A stretch of DNA of 64,000 bases from Pseudoxanthomonas sp. PXM01 (GCF_014851815.1 NZ_JACVAJ010000001.1:1240001-1304000), one strand, 5' to 3'. Positions 46,080 to 57,656 are shown, counted from the first letter of the stretch. Notes: generated by a model from the letters alone, not told the origin. Numbers and translations are program-made.

Positions 46080-46099
46080 AAGGCGCCTTGCGGCGCCTT
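46080..46099 (-). terminator. Hairpin after infC
   Basis: AAGGCGCC and GGCGCCTT form a perfect 8-bp stem with a GCAA (GNRA-type) tetraloop on the minus strand, followed by a weak T-containing stretch. It may end or attenuate infC transcripts. Confidence 0.5.
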
Positions 46100-46129
46100 C
46101 CGTCGATCCTGCGCCCGGAGGCGGCGGGA

Positions 46130-46654
46130 TCACTTCTTCTTCGGCGCGATCATCATGACCATCTGGCGACCTTCCAGGCGCGGCCGGGACTCGATGACGA
46201 TCTCGTCGCCAAGCTCGGCCTCGATGCGCGCGGCCATCTCGCGACCCAGTTCCTGGTGGCTCATTTCGCGGCCACGGAAGCGGATGTTGACCTTGACCTT
46301 GTCGCCCTCTTCCAGGAAGCGGCGGATGTTGCGCATCTTGATCTGGTAGTCGCCCTCGTCGGTGACGGGGCGGAACTTGAGTTCCTTGATCTCGACCTGC
46401 TTCTGCTTCTTCTTGGCCTCGTTGGCCTTCTTCTGCATTTCGAACTTGAACTTGCCGAAGTCCATGATCTTGCAGACGGGCGGCTCGGCGTTGGGCTGGA
46501 TCTCGACCAGATCCAGGCCTTCGTCTTCCGCCTTGGCCAGGGCTTCGTCGCGCGAAAGCACGCCGATCATCTCGCCATCGGAACCGATCACGCGTACCCG
46601 CGGCACGCGGATTTCGTGGTTCTTACGGTTTTGCTTGTTGTCAGGGATGCTGAT
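46130..46654 (-). CDS. infC: Translation initiation factor IF-3, non-canonical ATC start
   Basis: IF-3 keeps the ribosomal subunits apart and proofreads start codon selection. The recognised body runs [40 protein letters not shown], then [40 protein letters not shown] and ends APKKK. The conserved N-terminal NRKNHEI precedes the first GTG at 46606, so translation must begin upstream, and no ATG, GTG or TTG is available in frame. An ATC at 46654 has GGAG exactly 8 bases upstream, giving a 174-residue protein. E. coli infC uses ATT, which allows IF-3 to repress its own start; ATC can serve the same purpose. thrS ends 50 bp upstream. Confidence 0.95.
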   Translation of the reverse strand: MSIPDNKQNRKNHEIRVPRVRVIGSDGEMIGVLSRDEALAKAEDEGLDLVEIQPNAEPPVCKIMDFGKFKFEMQKKANEAKKKQKQVEIKELKFRPVTDEGDYQIKMRNIRRFLEEGDKVKVNIRFRGREMSHQELGREMAARIEAELGDEIVIESRPRLEGRQMVMMIAPKKK

Positions 46655-46666
46655 GTTGCAGTCTCC
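46652..46666 (-). promoter_or_regulatory. Ribosome binding site and ATC start of infC
   Basis: GGAG (46663-46666) is followed by 8 bases and then ATC (46654-46652). This spacing is ideal and decides the start. The non-AUG codon is expected to be discriminated against by IF-3 itself, giving autogenous control. Confidence 0.75.
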
Positions 46667-46704
46667 AGGGAGGGGTGCGCCGGACCGCGAGGGGCCGGAA
46701 CCAA

Positions 46705-48612
46705 TTATTGCGCGGCGTGCTCGTTACGCAAACGTTCGGCGAAAGCGGCAACGGACATGCTGCCCAGATCCTCACCGGAACGCGTACGCACGGCGATGGC
46801 GCCATTTTCCTTCTCGCGGTCGCCGACCACCAGCAGGTAAGGCACCCGCTGCAGCGTGTGCTCGCGAATCTTATAGCCGATCTTCTCGTTCCGCAAATCG
46901 GCCGCCACCCGGAAGCCTTGATTTGCAAGGGTTTTCCGGACTTCGGCCACATAATCGGCCTGGGCGTCGGTGATATTCATCACCACCGCCTGCTGGGGGG
47001 CCAGCCAGGACGGGAATGCACCAGCGTGGTGCTCGATCAGGATGCCGATGAAGCGCTCCATCGAGCCTACGATGGCCCGGTGCAGCATGACCGGCTGCTG
47101 CCGCTGGCTGTTCTCGTCCACATACTCGGCGCCCAGGCGGCCCGGCATCATGAAATCGACCTGCATCGTGCCCAGCTGCCAGGTCCGGCCGATGGCATCC
47201 TTCAGGTGGTACTCGATCTTCGGGCCGTAGAACGCGCCCTCGCCCGGCAGCTCCTGCCACTCCACCCCGCAGCTGCGCAGCGCGGCACGCAAGGCCGCCT
47301 CGGCCTTGTCCCAGGTGGCGTCGTCGCCCAGGCGCGATTCGGGGCGCAGGGCGATCTTGATCTGGATGTCCTCGAAGCCGAAGTCCGAGTAGACCTTCAG
47401 TGCCTGCTGGTGGAACGCCGTCACCTCGGCCTCGATCTGGTCTTCCGTGCAGAAGATATGGCCATCGTCTTGGGTGAAGCCGCGCACGCGCAGGATGCCG
47501 TGCAGCGCGCCGGACGGCTCGTTGCGGTGGCAGGCACCGAACTCGCCGTAACGGATCGGCAGGTCGCGGTAGCTGTGCAGGCCTTGGTTGAACACCTGCA
47601 CATGGCCGGGGCAGTTCATCGGCTTGACCGCATAGGTGCGGTTCTCCGACTCGCTGAAGAACATGTTTTCCTTGTAGTTGTCCCAGTGGCCGGACTTCTT
47701 CCACAGGGCCACGTCGAGGATCTGCGGGCAGCGCACTTCCTGGTAACCGCTGTCGCGGTAGACCTTGCGCATGTACTGCTCGACCACCTGCCAGATGGCC
47801 CAGCCCTTGGGGTGCCAGAACACCAGGCCCGGCGCCTCTTCCTGCAGGTGGAACAGCTCCTGCTGCTTGCCGATCTTGCGGTGGTCGCGCTTCTCGGCTT
47901 CCTCGATGCGCTGGATGTAGGCCTCCAGCTGCTTCTTGTCGGCCCAGGCCGTCCCGTAGATGCGCTGCAGCTGCTCGTTCTTGGCGTCGCCGCGCCAGTA
48001 GGCGCCGGAGATGCGCGTCAGCTTGAACGCCTTCAGGAAGCGCGTGTTGGGCACGTGCGGGCCGCGGCACATGTCGACGTATTCCTGGTGGTAGTACAGG
48101 CCCATCGCCGTGACGTCCGGACCCATGTCGTCGATCAGGCGCAGCTTGTAGTCCTCGCCGCGGGACTTGAACACCTCCACGACCTCGGCGCGCGGCGTCA
48201 TCTTCTTGATGACGTCGTAGTCCTGCGCGATCAGTTCCTGCATGCGCTGCTCGACCGCCGCCAGGTCTTCGGGCGTGAACGGGCGCTCGCTGTAGATGTC
48301 GTAGTAGAAGCCCTCGGCGATGACCGGGCCGATCACCATCTTCACGTCCGGATACAGCTGCTTCACCGCGTGGCCGACCAGGTGGGCGCAGGAGTGGCGG
48401 ATGATCTCGACGCCCTCCTCGTCCTTCGGCGTGATGATGCGCAGCGCTGCATCGTGGTCGATGACGTCGCTGGCATCGACCAGCACGCCGTCGACCGCAC
48501 CGGCCACGGTGGCCTTGGCCAGGCCGGCACCGATGGACTGCGCCACCTGCATGACGGAAACGGGGTTCTCGAACTCGCGGCGGCTGCCGTCGGGGAGCGT
48601 GATGGTGATCAT
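46705..48612 (-). CDS. thrS: Threonyl-tRNA synthetase
   Basis: ThrS charges tRNA-Thr. The 635-residue enzyme has a TGS domain (residues 1 to about 60, [20 protein letters not shown]), an editing domain (about 70-225, with the [12 protein letters not shown] zinc-site type motif), the class II catalytic core with [20 protein letters not shown] and [20 protein letters not shown], and a C-terminal anticodon domain. Length and order are normal. infC follows at 50 bp, the conserved thrS-infC operon of gammaproteobacteria. Confidence 0.98.
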   Translation of the reverse strand: MITITLPDGSRREFENPVSVMQVAQSIGAGLAKATVAGAVDGVLVDASDVIDHDAALRIITPKDEEGVEIIRHSCAHLVGHAVKQLYPDVKMVIGPVIAEGFYYDIYSERPFTPEDLAAVEQRMQELIAQDYDVIKKMTPRAEVVEVFKSRGEDYKLRLIDDMGPDVTAMGLYYHQEYVDMCRGPHVPNTRFLKAFKLTRISGAYWRGDAKNEQLQRIYGTAWADKKQLEAYIQRIEEAEKRDHRKIGKQQELFHLQEEAPGLVFWHPKGWAIWQVVEQYMRKVYRDSGYQEVRCPQILDVALWKKSGHWDNYKENMFFSESENRTYAVKPMNCPGHVQVFNQGLHSYRDLPIRYGEFGACHRNEPSGALHGILRVRGFTQDDGHIFCTEDQIEAEVTAFHQQALKVYSDFGFEDIQIKIALRPESRLGDDATWDKAEAALRAALRSCGVEWQELPGEGAFYGPKIEYHLKDAIGRTWQLGTMQVDFMMPGRLGAEYVDENSQRQQPVMLHRAIVGSMERFIGILIEHHAGAFPSWLAPQQAVVMNITDAQADYVAEVRKTLANQGFRVAADLRNEKIGYKIREHTLQRVPYLLVVGDREKENGAIAVRTRSGEDLGSMSVAAFAERLRNEHAAQ

Positions 48613-48709
48613 CGGTAGGGCTATCCGGTTGCCTGCGAACAGGGCGTTGGCATTGGAAAGTCCGGCCAGGGAGGGCCGGGCTGTTGTTCAGGGACGAACG
48701 AATGACATG

Positions 48710-48731
48710 AAAAAAGCGCCACGAGGGCGCC
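48710..48731 (-). terminator. Terminator of the tRNA-Val transcript
   Basis: GCGCC and GGCGC pair around a 5-base loop, then TTTTTT on the minus strand. It separates tRNA-Val from thrS. The 98 bp between it and thrS also hold a CCGGCC/GGCCGG hairpin at 48662-48679. The 148 bases between the tRNA and the terminator contain nothing I recognise. Confidence 0.75.
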
Positions 48732-48879
48732 TACGGGATGCAGTGCCTCGGGCATTACCGGGTTCAGGCGATGGTAGTGCTCATGTCGCACGCTCGGCCG
48801 GCGTTGCCGCGGGCCACCTCGTGATGAAGATGGCGCATCGGGCTGGCCCCAGAAGTCCGGAATCCACGCCGTGGAAGCG

Positions 48880-48954
48880 TGGTGGGCGGTACAGGGTTCG
48901 AACCTGTGACCCCTACCATGTCAAGGTAGTGCTCTACCGCTGAGCTAACCGCCC
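48880..48954 (-). tRNA. tRNA-Val (anticodon GAC)
   Basis: 75 bases on the minus strand, starting GGGCGGTTAGCTCAGCGGTA, with anticodon stem CTACC/GGTAG and loop TTGACAT (anticodon GAC), T-loop GGTTCGAACCC, and encoded CCA. Confidence 0.97.
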
Positions 48955-48978
48955 GGTCTGCCCTTTGCAGGGGCGCGA

Positions 48979-49008
48979 ATTCTAGCCCGGAAGCGGGGTC
49001 GCCGACAA
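48979..49008 (-). promoter_or_regulatory. Promoter of tRNA-Val
   Basis: TAGAAT (5 of 6) is preceded by TTGTCG (4 of 6) at an 18-bp spacing, about 24 bases before the tRNA. Confidence 0.5.
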
Positions 49009-49030
49009 CCGGGTCATGCGATCAGGTCGA

Positions 49031-51052
<2,022 letters not shown>

Positions 51053-51206
51053 CGCAGGGGGATTGGCCATCGACATTCCAGTATATCCCCGCGGATGTGA
51101 GCGCCGGACAGGCAAACTCCTACACGCGGACAAGGCCTGACCTGATGGCTGCATCGTCACCCTGGAACGAACCTGCTTACGTCCCGTTAAATTCAAGGAG
51201 TCGTCG

Positions 51207-51773
51207 ATGGCATGGATGCCTTCGTCTTCCCGTCGAGGAAGTCCTGCACACCCCGCTGCACCCGCGCAGGGTTTCACGCTGGTGGAGCTTTCAGTCACCC
51301 TCTCCGTCCTGGCGCTGATGGTCGCCATCAGTCTGCCGTCGATGCGAGAGTTCCGATCCCGTCAACAGGCCAAGGCGGTGACGAATCTGCTGATGTCCCA
51401 CTTGGCTTCGGCCCGGATGACCGCCATCAGCCACAATGTGCCGGTCGTGGTATGTCCGAGCGATGGCGGCGGCACCTGCAGGCAGGACACCGACTGGGGC
51501 GGCCATTGGCTGTCCTTTCGCGATCCGGACGGGAACCGCGATCCAGACGATGGCAACGACATCTACCGGAACGAGACCGTGCCCGACACCCCGAGCATCC
51601 GCGTGGTCTCCACCGAGGGACGCCGACATGTCCGCTACCAGCCGACCGGCATGAGCTACGGCGCCAACCTGACCATCCGGATCTGCTACAACGGGCGCGT
51701 GGCCAACAGCGTCATACTGAACAATACAGGCCGCGCACGCGCCATGCGCGGCAACCTGACGACGCCGTGTTGA
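51207..51773 (+). CDS. FimT/GspH-family pseudopilin (stand-alone)
   Basis: This is a type IV pilin-like minor pseudopilin. A 21-residue leader ends in Gly before [20 protein letters not shown], the prepilin-peptidase site and hydrophobic N-helix (mature start Phe). The rest shows a GspH/FimT layout: [40 protein letters not shown] and [11 protein letters not shown] near the end, with Cys in VVCPSD and TPC. It is probably processed by PilD and is either a FimT of the pilus or a pseudopilin of another system. It lies on the opposite strand 0.3 kb from pilE, across tRNA-Asn. AGGAG sets the start. Confidence 0.88.
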   Translation: MAWMPSSSRRGSPAHPAAPAQGFTLVELSVTLSVLALMVAISLPSMREFRSRQQAKAVTNLLMSHLASARMTAISHNVPVVVCPSDGGGTCRQDTDWGGHWLSFRDPDGNRDPDDGNDIYRNETVPDTPSIRVVSTEGRRHVRYQPTGMSYGANLTIRICYNGRVANSVILNNTGRARAMRGNLTTPC

Positions 51774-51827
51774 TTCCAGACCTACGGGGGCCAGGCTCCT
51801 CATGGCGCACCCTCTGCCTCCCGAGGC

Positions 51828-51856
51828 TTGTCCCAGCCCGAATCGCTGGCTACAAT
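51828..51856 (+). promoter_or_regulatory. Promoter of tRNA-Asn
   Basis: TTGTCC (4 of 6) and TACAAT (5 of 6) are 17 bp apart. The start lies close to the mature tRNA 5' end. Confidence 0.6.
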
Positions 51857-51865
51857 ACGCGCCCC

Positions 51866-51942
51866 GCCCGAATAGCTCAGCCGGTTAGAGCACTTGACTG
51901 TTAATCAGGGGGTCGTTGGTTCGAGTCCAACTTCGGGCGCCA
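51866..51942 (+). tRNA. tRNA-Asn (anticodon GTT)
   Basis: 77 bases with acceptor GCCCGAA/TTCGGGC, D-arm AGCTCAGCCGGTTAGAGC, anticodon stem CTTGA/TCAGG with loop CTGTTAA (anticodon GTT at 51900-51902), T-loop GGTTCGAGTCC, and encoded CCA. A strong palindromic terminator follows. Confidence 0.97.
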
Positions 51943-51950
51943 GATTCAAG

Positions 51951-51988
51951 AACGACAAAGGCCGCGAGTGATCGCGGCCTTTGTCGTT
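51951..51988. terminator. Bidirectional terminator between tRNA-Asn and pilE
   Basis: A perfect 17-bp stem (51951-51967 with 51972-51988) with GTGA loop. The stem itself has AAAGG/CCTTT arms, so T residues lie in both outer arms. It separates the tRNA-Asn transcript from the convergent pilus operon. Confidence 0.85.
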
Positions 51989-52028
51989 GTAGTGCTTCGC
52001 CGATAGATTCAGCGCGGGAGCGAAGCTC

Positions 52029-52442
52029 TCAGAAGCACTTCGCGGGCGTCCCCGAATAGGATCCGGAAACGGACTTCGTGCCACGCTGGTTCGTACTCAG
52101 GACACCACACTGCCCATCCCGGCTCGACTGCTGTCCCTGCGGGGTGGCCGCCAGCGTATAGGACGTCGCATCCGGGCCCGCAGAGAAAGCGAACACGTAG
52201 TGGCTGGCCAGCTCCGTCGTGCATGCCGCATTCGGCAATGCAGCCCCGGCATAGCCCATGTTGGTGGAGGCGTAGCGCTCCATGAACTGAGACAACTCCA
52301 TCAGGCACGCAGCCCCCGCGGACCGCCTCGATTTCACGACGAAATCGATATAGCTGGGATAGGCGATGGACGCGATGATCGCCAGGATGGCCACCACGAC
52401 CATCAGCTCGATCAGGGTGAATCCTCTGTTCTTCCGTTGCAT
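52029..52442 (-). CDS. pilE: Type IV pilus minor pilin PilE
   Basis: A 7-residue basic leader MQRKNRG precedes the processing site and FTLIELMVVVAILAIIASIA, the conserved mature N-terminus, with Glu5 present. The 137-residue protein then has four cysteines, a C-terminal disulfide pair (GQCGV and AKCF) and a globular domain typical of PilE minor pilins. It is the last gene of the operon fimU-pilV-pilW-pilX-pilY1-pilE. CGGAG lies 7 bases before ATG 52442; a further ATG at 52463 overlaps the pilY1 stop (ATGA). Confidence 0.92.
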   Translation of the reverse strand: MQRKNRGFTLIELMVVVAILAIIASIAYPSYIDFVVKSRRSAGAACLMELSQFMERYASTNMGYAGAALPNAACTTELASHYVFAFSAGPDATSYTLAATPQGQQSSRDGQCGVLSTNQRGTKSVSGSYSGTPAKCF

Positions 52443-52459
52443 CACACGCTCCGTGCTTA

Positions 52460-55400
52460 TCATTGCGCCATCACCTCACGCCAACTGACGCGGGCAGCAC
52501 GACCACCTGCAGGCGGCTCGATTCCCTGGCTTTCGGTGTTGCCCGCACCACCATTTTCCGAGCTGAAAGCGCCAGTACCGACCGTCGCCAGACTGCTGGT
52601 CACGTTCGCTTCCGTGGGCATGCCGCCACTGATACCGACCGAGCCCACAACACCATCGCCGATCCGCCCGTTGTTGCTGAAGTACCCCCCCACCTCGGGA
52701 CTGGTACCGGTGAACAGATTGAGGGCATTCAGGAAACCACTACCTGCCGAGCTGTTGCAATCACTGCCGGTCGGCGGGATGACCGAAGACACATACATCG
52801 CCGTCCCATAGACCGTAGGCGACGAGATCACGCGCTCTGGTGCCGTCAGATCGATGTACCAACCCTGCTTGCCAGCCTGGAGCACCGAGTAATTCTCGAA
52901 CCCACGCGCTGCGGCCCCCGATGCCGTCGTCCCGGAGTAAGGAATGGTACGCGCCTGCAGATTAGCCCGGCCGGCAATCGTGCTGCCACCATCCTTCAGG
53001 CCGTAGAGAGTTTGCGCCGTCTGCGTGGCGACGCCCGGCATGTCATTGCTCGACAGGAAGCGACCGGTACCGAAACCGACGAAGATCTCTCCCGCCTTGC
53101 TGCGCCCGACCGCCAGACCGCCGGTGATCGGCTGCGGCTTGTTCGCCGCGTCCATGGCCTGGAACAGCTTCACCGCACTCGTAGGCAGCGTGGCCGCGCT
53201 GAAGTCCCAGCGCCAGACATTACCCTTCAGGTCGCCGCCGTAGACCGTGTCCACCTTGCCGTCTCCATTCAGGTCCGCCATGCCCAGCGACATCAAGCCA
53301 TTGCCGCCGGAATTGTCGGCCACGAGCCGGGTGGTGCTGGCGATGCCGCCATTGGCATTCAACTCGTAGACGAACAGCGTCGCCGAACCGTTCGGGCTGT
53401 CGATACCATTGGGAACGAAGGCGTAGGTCTTGCCGCCGTTGCCATTCCGGATCAGCACACGCCCTAGCACGAACCCCATATTGGGTTCGGTCGTATCGTT
53501 CGCCGTCGCCCGGCTGACCGTCTGATCCCAGAGGACGTTGCTCGTCCCCATGGCGGTCGGCGTAGTCACGTCCAGAGCGAACACACCACGGCCACCACGC
53601 CCCAGCGCCCCGACCAGGATGTTCTTGTTGCTCCCCTGCATGGCCCGGCTGGTCACGTCGATCTGTCCATCGACGAAATGACGATGCTCGTAGGCCGTGG
53701 CGCTGAGGCTCGCCAACGCAGTGTAGTCGATGCCCTTCGGCAGATAGGAAAACAGCACTTGTCCGCGGTTGGCGGTATCGGCGCTGTTGGCATTGATGGC
53801 ATGCAGCATGCCGTCGTTGGCCCCGATGTAAACCGTCTTGGTGTCTTCCACATACGCTGGCGAAGAATTCACGATGTCGCCGATCGGATAGGCACGCCTG
53901 CGCAGCGTTCCACCTACCTGGCCGACTTCCCTGCTCTGGCCGCCTCGGATATACGCGATGTTCTCGTCGGCCGTGGCGGCATCCGCCTGACCGGTGCGCG
54001 CCGCCAGATCGCCAGCACCCGTCATGGCGCTGTTGAACAGCGATGCCGCGCCACTCTTCATGGTCAGCACGGTACGGTTCTGGAAGTTGGCGTTGGCACG
54101 GCCCGCCGCAAATGTCTGCGACAGGACCCAGTCTGGCGTGGTGGAAACACCCGTCAGCGCGGCGTTGAACGGACTGGCGATCAGGTCGCCCACCCACGTG
54201 CCTGAAGTGAAACCGGCCACGAAGGTCAACGTAGTGGTGTCGGTCTTGGTCGAACTGGACGCGATATTGGAACCGGAAGCACTGCGCGAATCGATGGCAG
54301 CCAACGCGCCCGTCAACGCCTCGGCGAACTTGTCGCTGTTGCTCGCAACCACAAACTTGCCGCGACCATTGAGCGATGCATGCCACAGGTCATCGATACG
54401 CTGCGCGCCGCTGTTGTTGATCGGGTCAACGTTCCAGGGTGATGGCGGCGGATTCTCCGGATTCAGTGTGCCTTGCAGACCGATGGACACGCCGAAGGTG
54501 ACCATGTGCTGCCAGTCCGCCGGATCTGACGTGCTGGTCAGGACATTGTTGGCCATATCGGTACGCAAGTCCGTACTCCAGTACCTGTAGGCCACGTCGG
54601 CTACGGTATCGGAATATCTGTCCGGATACTGCGGTGGATTGCCATCGACATCGCGACTGGTGGACGCATCCGCATTCCCGACATTGTTATAGCCGGAATC
54701 GCTGTTCCAGTAGCCGTCCGTCGTCAGGATGGCGTAGTTCTGACGGCAGGTCATCATCGCGCCTGAGGAGTCCGTCTTCCAGGGGTCGTCGGTCATGAAA
54801 TAGCGTGCCGAACGCTGCAGCGCCCCTTTCAGCGGTGTACTGCCGCTGGCGCCGGTGCCCTGAAGCCGACTGTAAAACGTGGTGCGATTGGCGCCTTCGA
54901 ACAGCCCCCCTCCGGTGGCATAAGGAATAGGAAGTGCGGGCGCGCTACCACCTGTGTTGGCCGTACCGCCGCCCCTGTTCCAGATGGTGTCGTAGCCCAC
55001 GCGGTAATTCTTGCCCAGTCGCCCGAATGCTTCCGAAGCACCGGCCTTGGCCATCTTGTTGCGCGTACGGTGGTACTGGTACCAGTTGGCGAAGTTCTGC
55101 AATTCCGCTTGCTGCAAGGCACTGGTGTTTCCACTGGGCGTCATATCCGGCCAGCCAACAGAGGTCACCGTATAGCTGATATTCCTTACTTCGGAGTACG
55201 CATAAATCCTGAAGCTGATCGTCGCTTGCGGCGAGTCGATCGTGATGCTCTCACTGTTAGTGCCGCCAGCGCTGGTGCTGACAGTGCTGGTGCAATCGGA
55301 CCGCCTCGTATAGACGGACAGATCGCCATCGCCCGATCCGCCTGACGTCTGGATCGTAACGCTATCAGCGCCATTCGTATTCACGACGAAACACGTGGAC

Positions 55401-56035
55401 CAGTTGTTTCTTGCAATCGATGAAATGGTCGCGGGGCCGAGCAGGGTTGAAGCCGTCAACTTCTGGACAGCGCCACTATTCCAGCTCGTGGACGAACTTG
55501 AAGTGCCAATCCGATACTTGTCGTAGTTGCTCGCCGTCGTGCCCGGGTTGGCCACTCTGGGGACGTAGAAGTACGACTCTGGAACGCCGTTCTCGTTCGT
55601 TGCGCTCCGGAGGTCCACTGTACTGGCCGTCGGGCTGGTGTAGCTACTGGCCGCTGACCTGAAGTTCGCGGACGCAAGCCGAGCACTCAGATCCGTACTG
55701 GACGTACGCCAGGGCAGGTATGTGTTTCTCGGATCGTAATAGAGCGTATTGGTGACATAGGAACGATCCGAAACGTCGTCGTTGAGTTCGGTCGTTTCTC
55801 TGTTTCTACCGTTCGCCAGCATCACCGCCGATTCCATCGACCCGGAATCATCCAGGATCAGGAGAAGATTCGGCGGAATGGCGTTGCCGCCCGTCAACAA
55901 TGGATGATCCGGAAAAGACGTGGTCACGGCATGCGCCGGCAGCCCCATCAGCGTAACCAGCGCGGTGACCGCAGCAACCCCCAGGTTCTGTGTCCATGCG
56001 GGTTTGCGAGGCGCAACAATATGCTTCGTCTTCAT
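52460..56035 (-). CDS. pilY1: Type IV pilus tip adhesin/biogenesis factor PilY1
   Basis: PilY1 caps type IV pili, promotes adhesion and controls retraction. The 1191-residue precursor has a signal peptide (about 1-35), an N-terminal von Willebrand A-like region starting with the metal-binding DDSGSMES (about 62-69), and a C-terminal beta-propeller of the PilY1 type. Near residue 920 lies the calcium-loop DLNGDGKVD followed by VYGGDLKGNVWRWDFS, the EF-hand-like site needed for PilY1 function. AGGGAG before ATG 56035 sets the start. Overlap with pilE as ATGA supports coupling. No RGD-type adhesion motif is seen. The N-terminal half between the two domains has low similarity to anything I recognise. 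Confidence 0.93.
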   Translation of the reverse strand: MKTKHIVAPRKPAWTQNLGVAAVTALVTLMGLPAHAVTTSFPDHPLLTGGNAIPPNLLLILDDSGSMESAVMLANGRNRETTELNDDVSDRSYVTNTLYYDPRNTYLPWRTSSTDLSARLASANFRSAASSYTSPTASTVDLRSATNENGVPESYFYVPRVANPGTTASNYDKYRIGTSSSSTSWNSGAVQKLTASTLLGPATISSIARNNWSTCFVVNTNGADSVTIQTSGGSGDGDLSVYTRRSDCTSTVSTSAGGTNSESITIDSPQATISFRIYAYSEVRNISYTVTSVGWPDMTPSGNTSALQQAELQNFANWYQYHRTRNKMAKAGASEAFGRLGKNYRVGYDTIWNRGGGTANTGGSAPALPIPYATGGGLFEGANRTTFYSRLQGTGASGSTPLKGALQRSARYFMTDDPWKTDSSGAMMTCRQNYAILTTDGYWNSDSGYNNVGNADASTSRDVDGNPPQYPDRYSDTVADVAYRYWSTDLRTDMANNVLTSTSDPADWQHMVTFGVSIGLQGTLNPENPPPSPWNVDPINNSGAQRIDDLWHASLNGRGKFVVASNSDKFAEALTGALAAIDSRSASGSNIASSSTKTDTTTLTFVAGFTSGTWVGDLIASPFNAALTGVSTTPDWVLSQTFAAGRANANFQNRTVLTMKSGAASLFNSAMTGAGDLAARTGQADAATADENIAYIRGGQSREVGQVGGTLRRRAYPIGDIVNSSPAYVEDTKTVYIGANDGMLHAINANSADTANRGQVLFSYLPKGIDYTALASLSATAYEHRHFVDGQIDVTSRAMQGSNKNILVGALGRGGRGVFALDVTTPTAMGTSNVLWDQTVSRATANDTTEPNMGFVLGRVLIRNGNGGKTYAFVPNGIDSPNGSATLFVYELNANGGIASTTRLVADNSGGNGLMSLGMADLNGDGKVDTVYGGDLKGNVWRWDFSAATLPTSAVKLFQAMDAANKPQPITGGLAVGRSKAGEIFVGFGTGRFLSSNDMPGVATQTAQTLYGLKDGGSTIAGRANLQARTIPYSGTTASGAAARGFENYSVLQAGKQGWYIDLTAPERVISSPTVYGTAMYVSSVIPPTGSDCNSSAGSGFLNALNLFTGTSPEVGGYFSNNGRIGDGVVGSVGISGGMPTEANVTSSLATVGTGAFSSENGGAGNTESQGIEPPAGGRAARVSWREVMAQ

Positions 56036-56046
56036 GATGCGCTCCC

Positions 56047-56601
56047 TCAGCGCCGGTACAACGACTGGAGAACCACCTCGGCGCCATTGGGCGTCGAAGC
56101 GTAGGACGTGATGCGGAAAACGCTCTGCGTGGCACCCGCCGACGGCGGCGGCTTGCCCATGTCGATGCCGACGCCCGCGCCAGATGAAGCTGTTGTGACC
56201 TGCCCGAAGTTTTCGATGACGAACCTTGGGCTGACTGATACCGAACCTACAGAGACTGCGGTACCAGTCTGGAAACCGGCACCTGTGGTCCAGAAGCCGG
56301 CCGCCATCCAGGCTGGCGTGGCTGGCGCCGCCATCATGGCGCACCGCCCCGCGCTGCAGCCCGATGCGGGGAAAGTGACGGTGCCATCGCGTACGATGAT
56401 CTCCGCCTGGCGAAGACCGGCCTCTGCCACCTGGAACGCCATGCCTCGCGCGGCGGTGTTGGATGCCATGCGCTCCTGCATGATGGCGCCACGCATCGAG
56501 GCAACGCCGAGGATGGTCACGATCAACAGCAGCAACAGGACGAACGGCAATGCCGCGCCTGACTGGGCGCCGCGAGAGTAGCTGATGGGTGCATTCATCA
56601 T
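56047..56601 (-). CDS. pilX: Type IV pilus minor pilin PilX
   Basis: PilX is a minor pilin of the priming complex. The N-terminus is short and basic, then GAALPFVLLLLLIVTILGVA, a pilin-like hydrophobic helix in which the usual Glu5 is replaced and the start of the mature part reads AALPF. It then has MQERMASNTAARGMAFQVAE and a globular C-terminus rich in Gly, Ser and Thr. The ATG overlaps the pilW stop in ATGA. Start codons are doubled (ATGATG). Confidence 0.88.
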   Translation of the reverse strand: MMNAPISYSRGAQSGAALPFVLLLLLIVTILGVASMRGAIMQERMASNTAARGMAFQVAEAGLRQAEIIVRDGTVTFPASGCSAGRCAMMAAPATPAWMAAGFWTTGAGFQTGTAVSVGSVSVSPRFVIENFGQVTTASSGAGVGIDMGKPPPSAGATQSVFRITSYASTPNGAEVVLQSLYRR

Positions 56602-57656
56602 TGGATGTCCTGATGATTTCTGAGCACGATGTAATCGTCCAACGTACGCGTTAGCACGGCATCGTCGACGCCCCTGACATCGGCACGACTCAGCGCACCC
56701 TGTTCCGCCTGGAAGGTCATCCGCGCACGCACCGCCGTGACCTGGGACCAGCCACCTGCCGCGGCGACGCCCGCCGCGTTCACGTAGTTCGCTGCGGTGC
56801 CGACCTTGTAGGTCAGCCCCAGCGCGGTCACACCCTCGGCGATTTCGCTACGTGCGCCGTTCAGTGTGCGGTAGAGCGAGCTGCCACCTCGCCCGTTGTC
56901 CGCTACCGTCCACACTGCTCCGATCGGTGCGACAACGTATGCAGGCGATGAGCCGATGCCTCCTGGGCAGGCCGTCGTGTCCGCCGCTGTTTTTGCCACG
57001 CCCGCCCCCAGCCAGAAGCAGTAGCGCGGATTGGCATTCATGGCCGTACAGTTCGTGGACCCTGACCCCGGGCGGGTAAAGTTCGCACCGCAGTTCGCCG
57101 TACCGGTGTGGCCGATGGTGGTGCCGGAAGAGGTGACGCCCGTTGCTGAAAACACGACCGCATGGTCGGTGTTGCAGATCATCAGGAGCTGACCGTTGGC
57201 GATCCCGGAGGTTGCGATCCCCACGGATATGGCATCACCCGATCGCTTATGTTCACTCACGCTGTAAGTGGTGCCATTGGCCGCATACAACGTGATCTCG
57301 TCGGAGCCGTTGGCTCCCGTTCCGTCAACGCCGAAGATGCCATTCACGAATCGCGACCAGAACACGGCATCCGGCGCGGCCAATTGAACTCCGAAAATAT
57401 CCGTATTGACGCCATCGATTCGCAGGCACGGATTGATCCCGGCCTCGCGTATGTCCCGCGCCAGTATTTCGAAGGCGCTGCGCTGGTTCTCCTGGATCCG
57501 CCCGATGGACTCGCTGGCTCCATACACACGACTGTTCGACAGGAAAAGGCTGCCGGCCGCGGCCACCACCAGGAGGCCGAGCAGCATCGCGACCATCAGT
57601 TCAATCAATGTGAAGCCGCGCTGTGCCGCCACGACCTGTCTTGGCGAATGCGTCAT
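56598..57656 (-). CDS. pilW: Type IV pilus minor pilin PilW
   Basis: PilW is a minor pilin that helps initiate pilus assembly. A 14-residue leader ends in Gly before FTLIELMVAMLLGLLVVAAA, the class III signal, with Glu5. The body (about 350 residues) has SLFLSNSRVYGASESIGRIQ, NQRSAFEILARDIREAGINP and two late cysteines. Length is typical of PilW. Start overlaps the pilV stop (ATGA). It keeps the fimU-pilV-pilW-pilX order of P. aeruginosa. Confidence 0.92.
   Translation of the reverse strand: MTHSPRQVVAAQRGFTLIELMVAMLLGLLVVAAAGSLFLSNSRVYGASESIGRIQENQRSAFEILARDIREAGINPCLRIDGVNTDIFGVQLAAPDAVFWSRFVNGIFGVDGTGANGSDEITLYAANGTTYSVSEHKRSGDAISVGIATSGIANGQLLMICNTDHAVVFSATGVTSSGTTIGHTGTANCGANFTRPGSGSTNCTAMNANPRYCFWLGAGVAKTAADTTACPGGIGSSPAYVVAPIGAVWTVADNGRGGSSLYRTLNGARSEIAEGVTALGLTYKVGTAANYVNAAGVAAAGGWSQVTAVRARMTFQAEQGALSRADVRGVDDAVLTRTLDDYIVLRNHQDIQ

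Noticed and set aside
46675..48618. 647-codon frame opposite thrS
   Set aside because: Antisense to a full-length thrS; the sequence has no family features.
48613..48879. Possible thrS leader RNA or T-box between tRNA-Val and thrS
   Set aside because: T-boxes are absent from gammaproteobacteria; only a terminator and short hairpins are visible, and no specifier or conserved motif was seen.
51053..51206. SOS (LexA) box expected ahead of uvrB
   Set aside because: I found no palindrome resembling known LexA sites in this gap.
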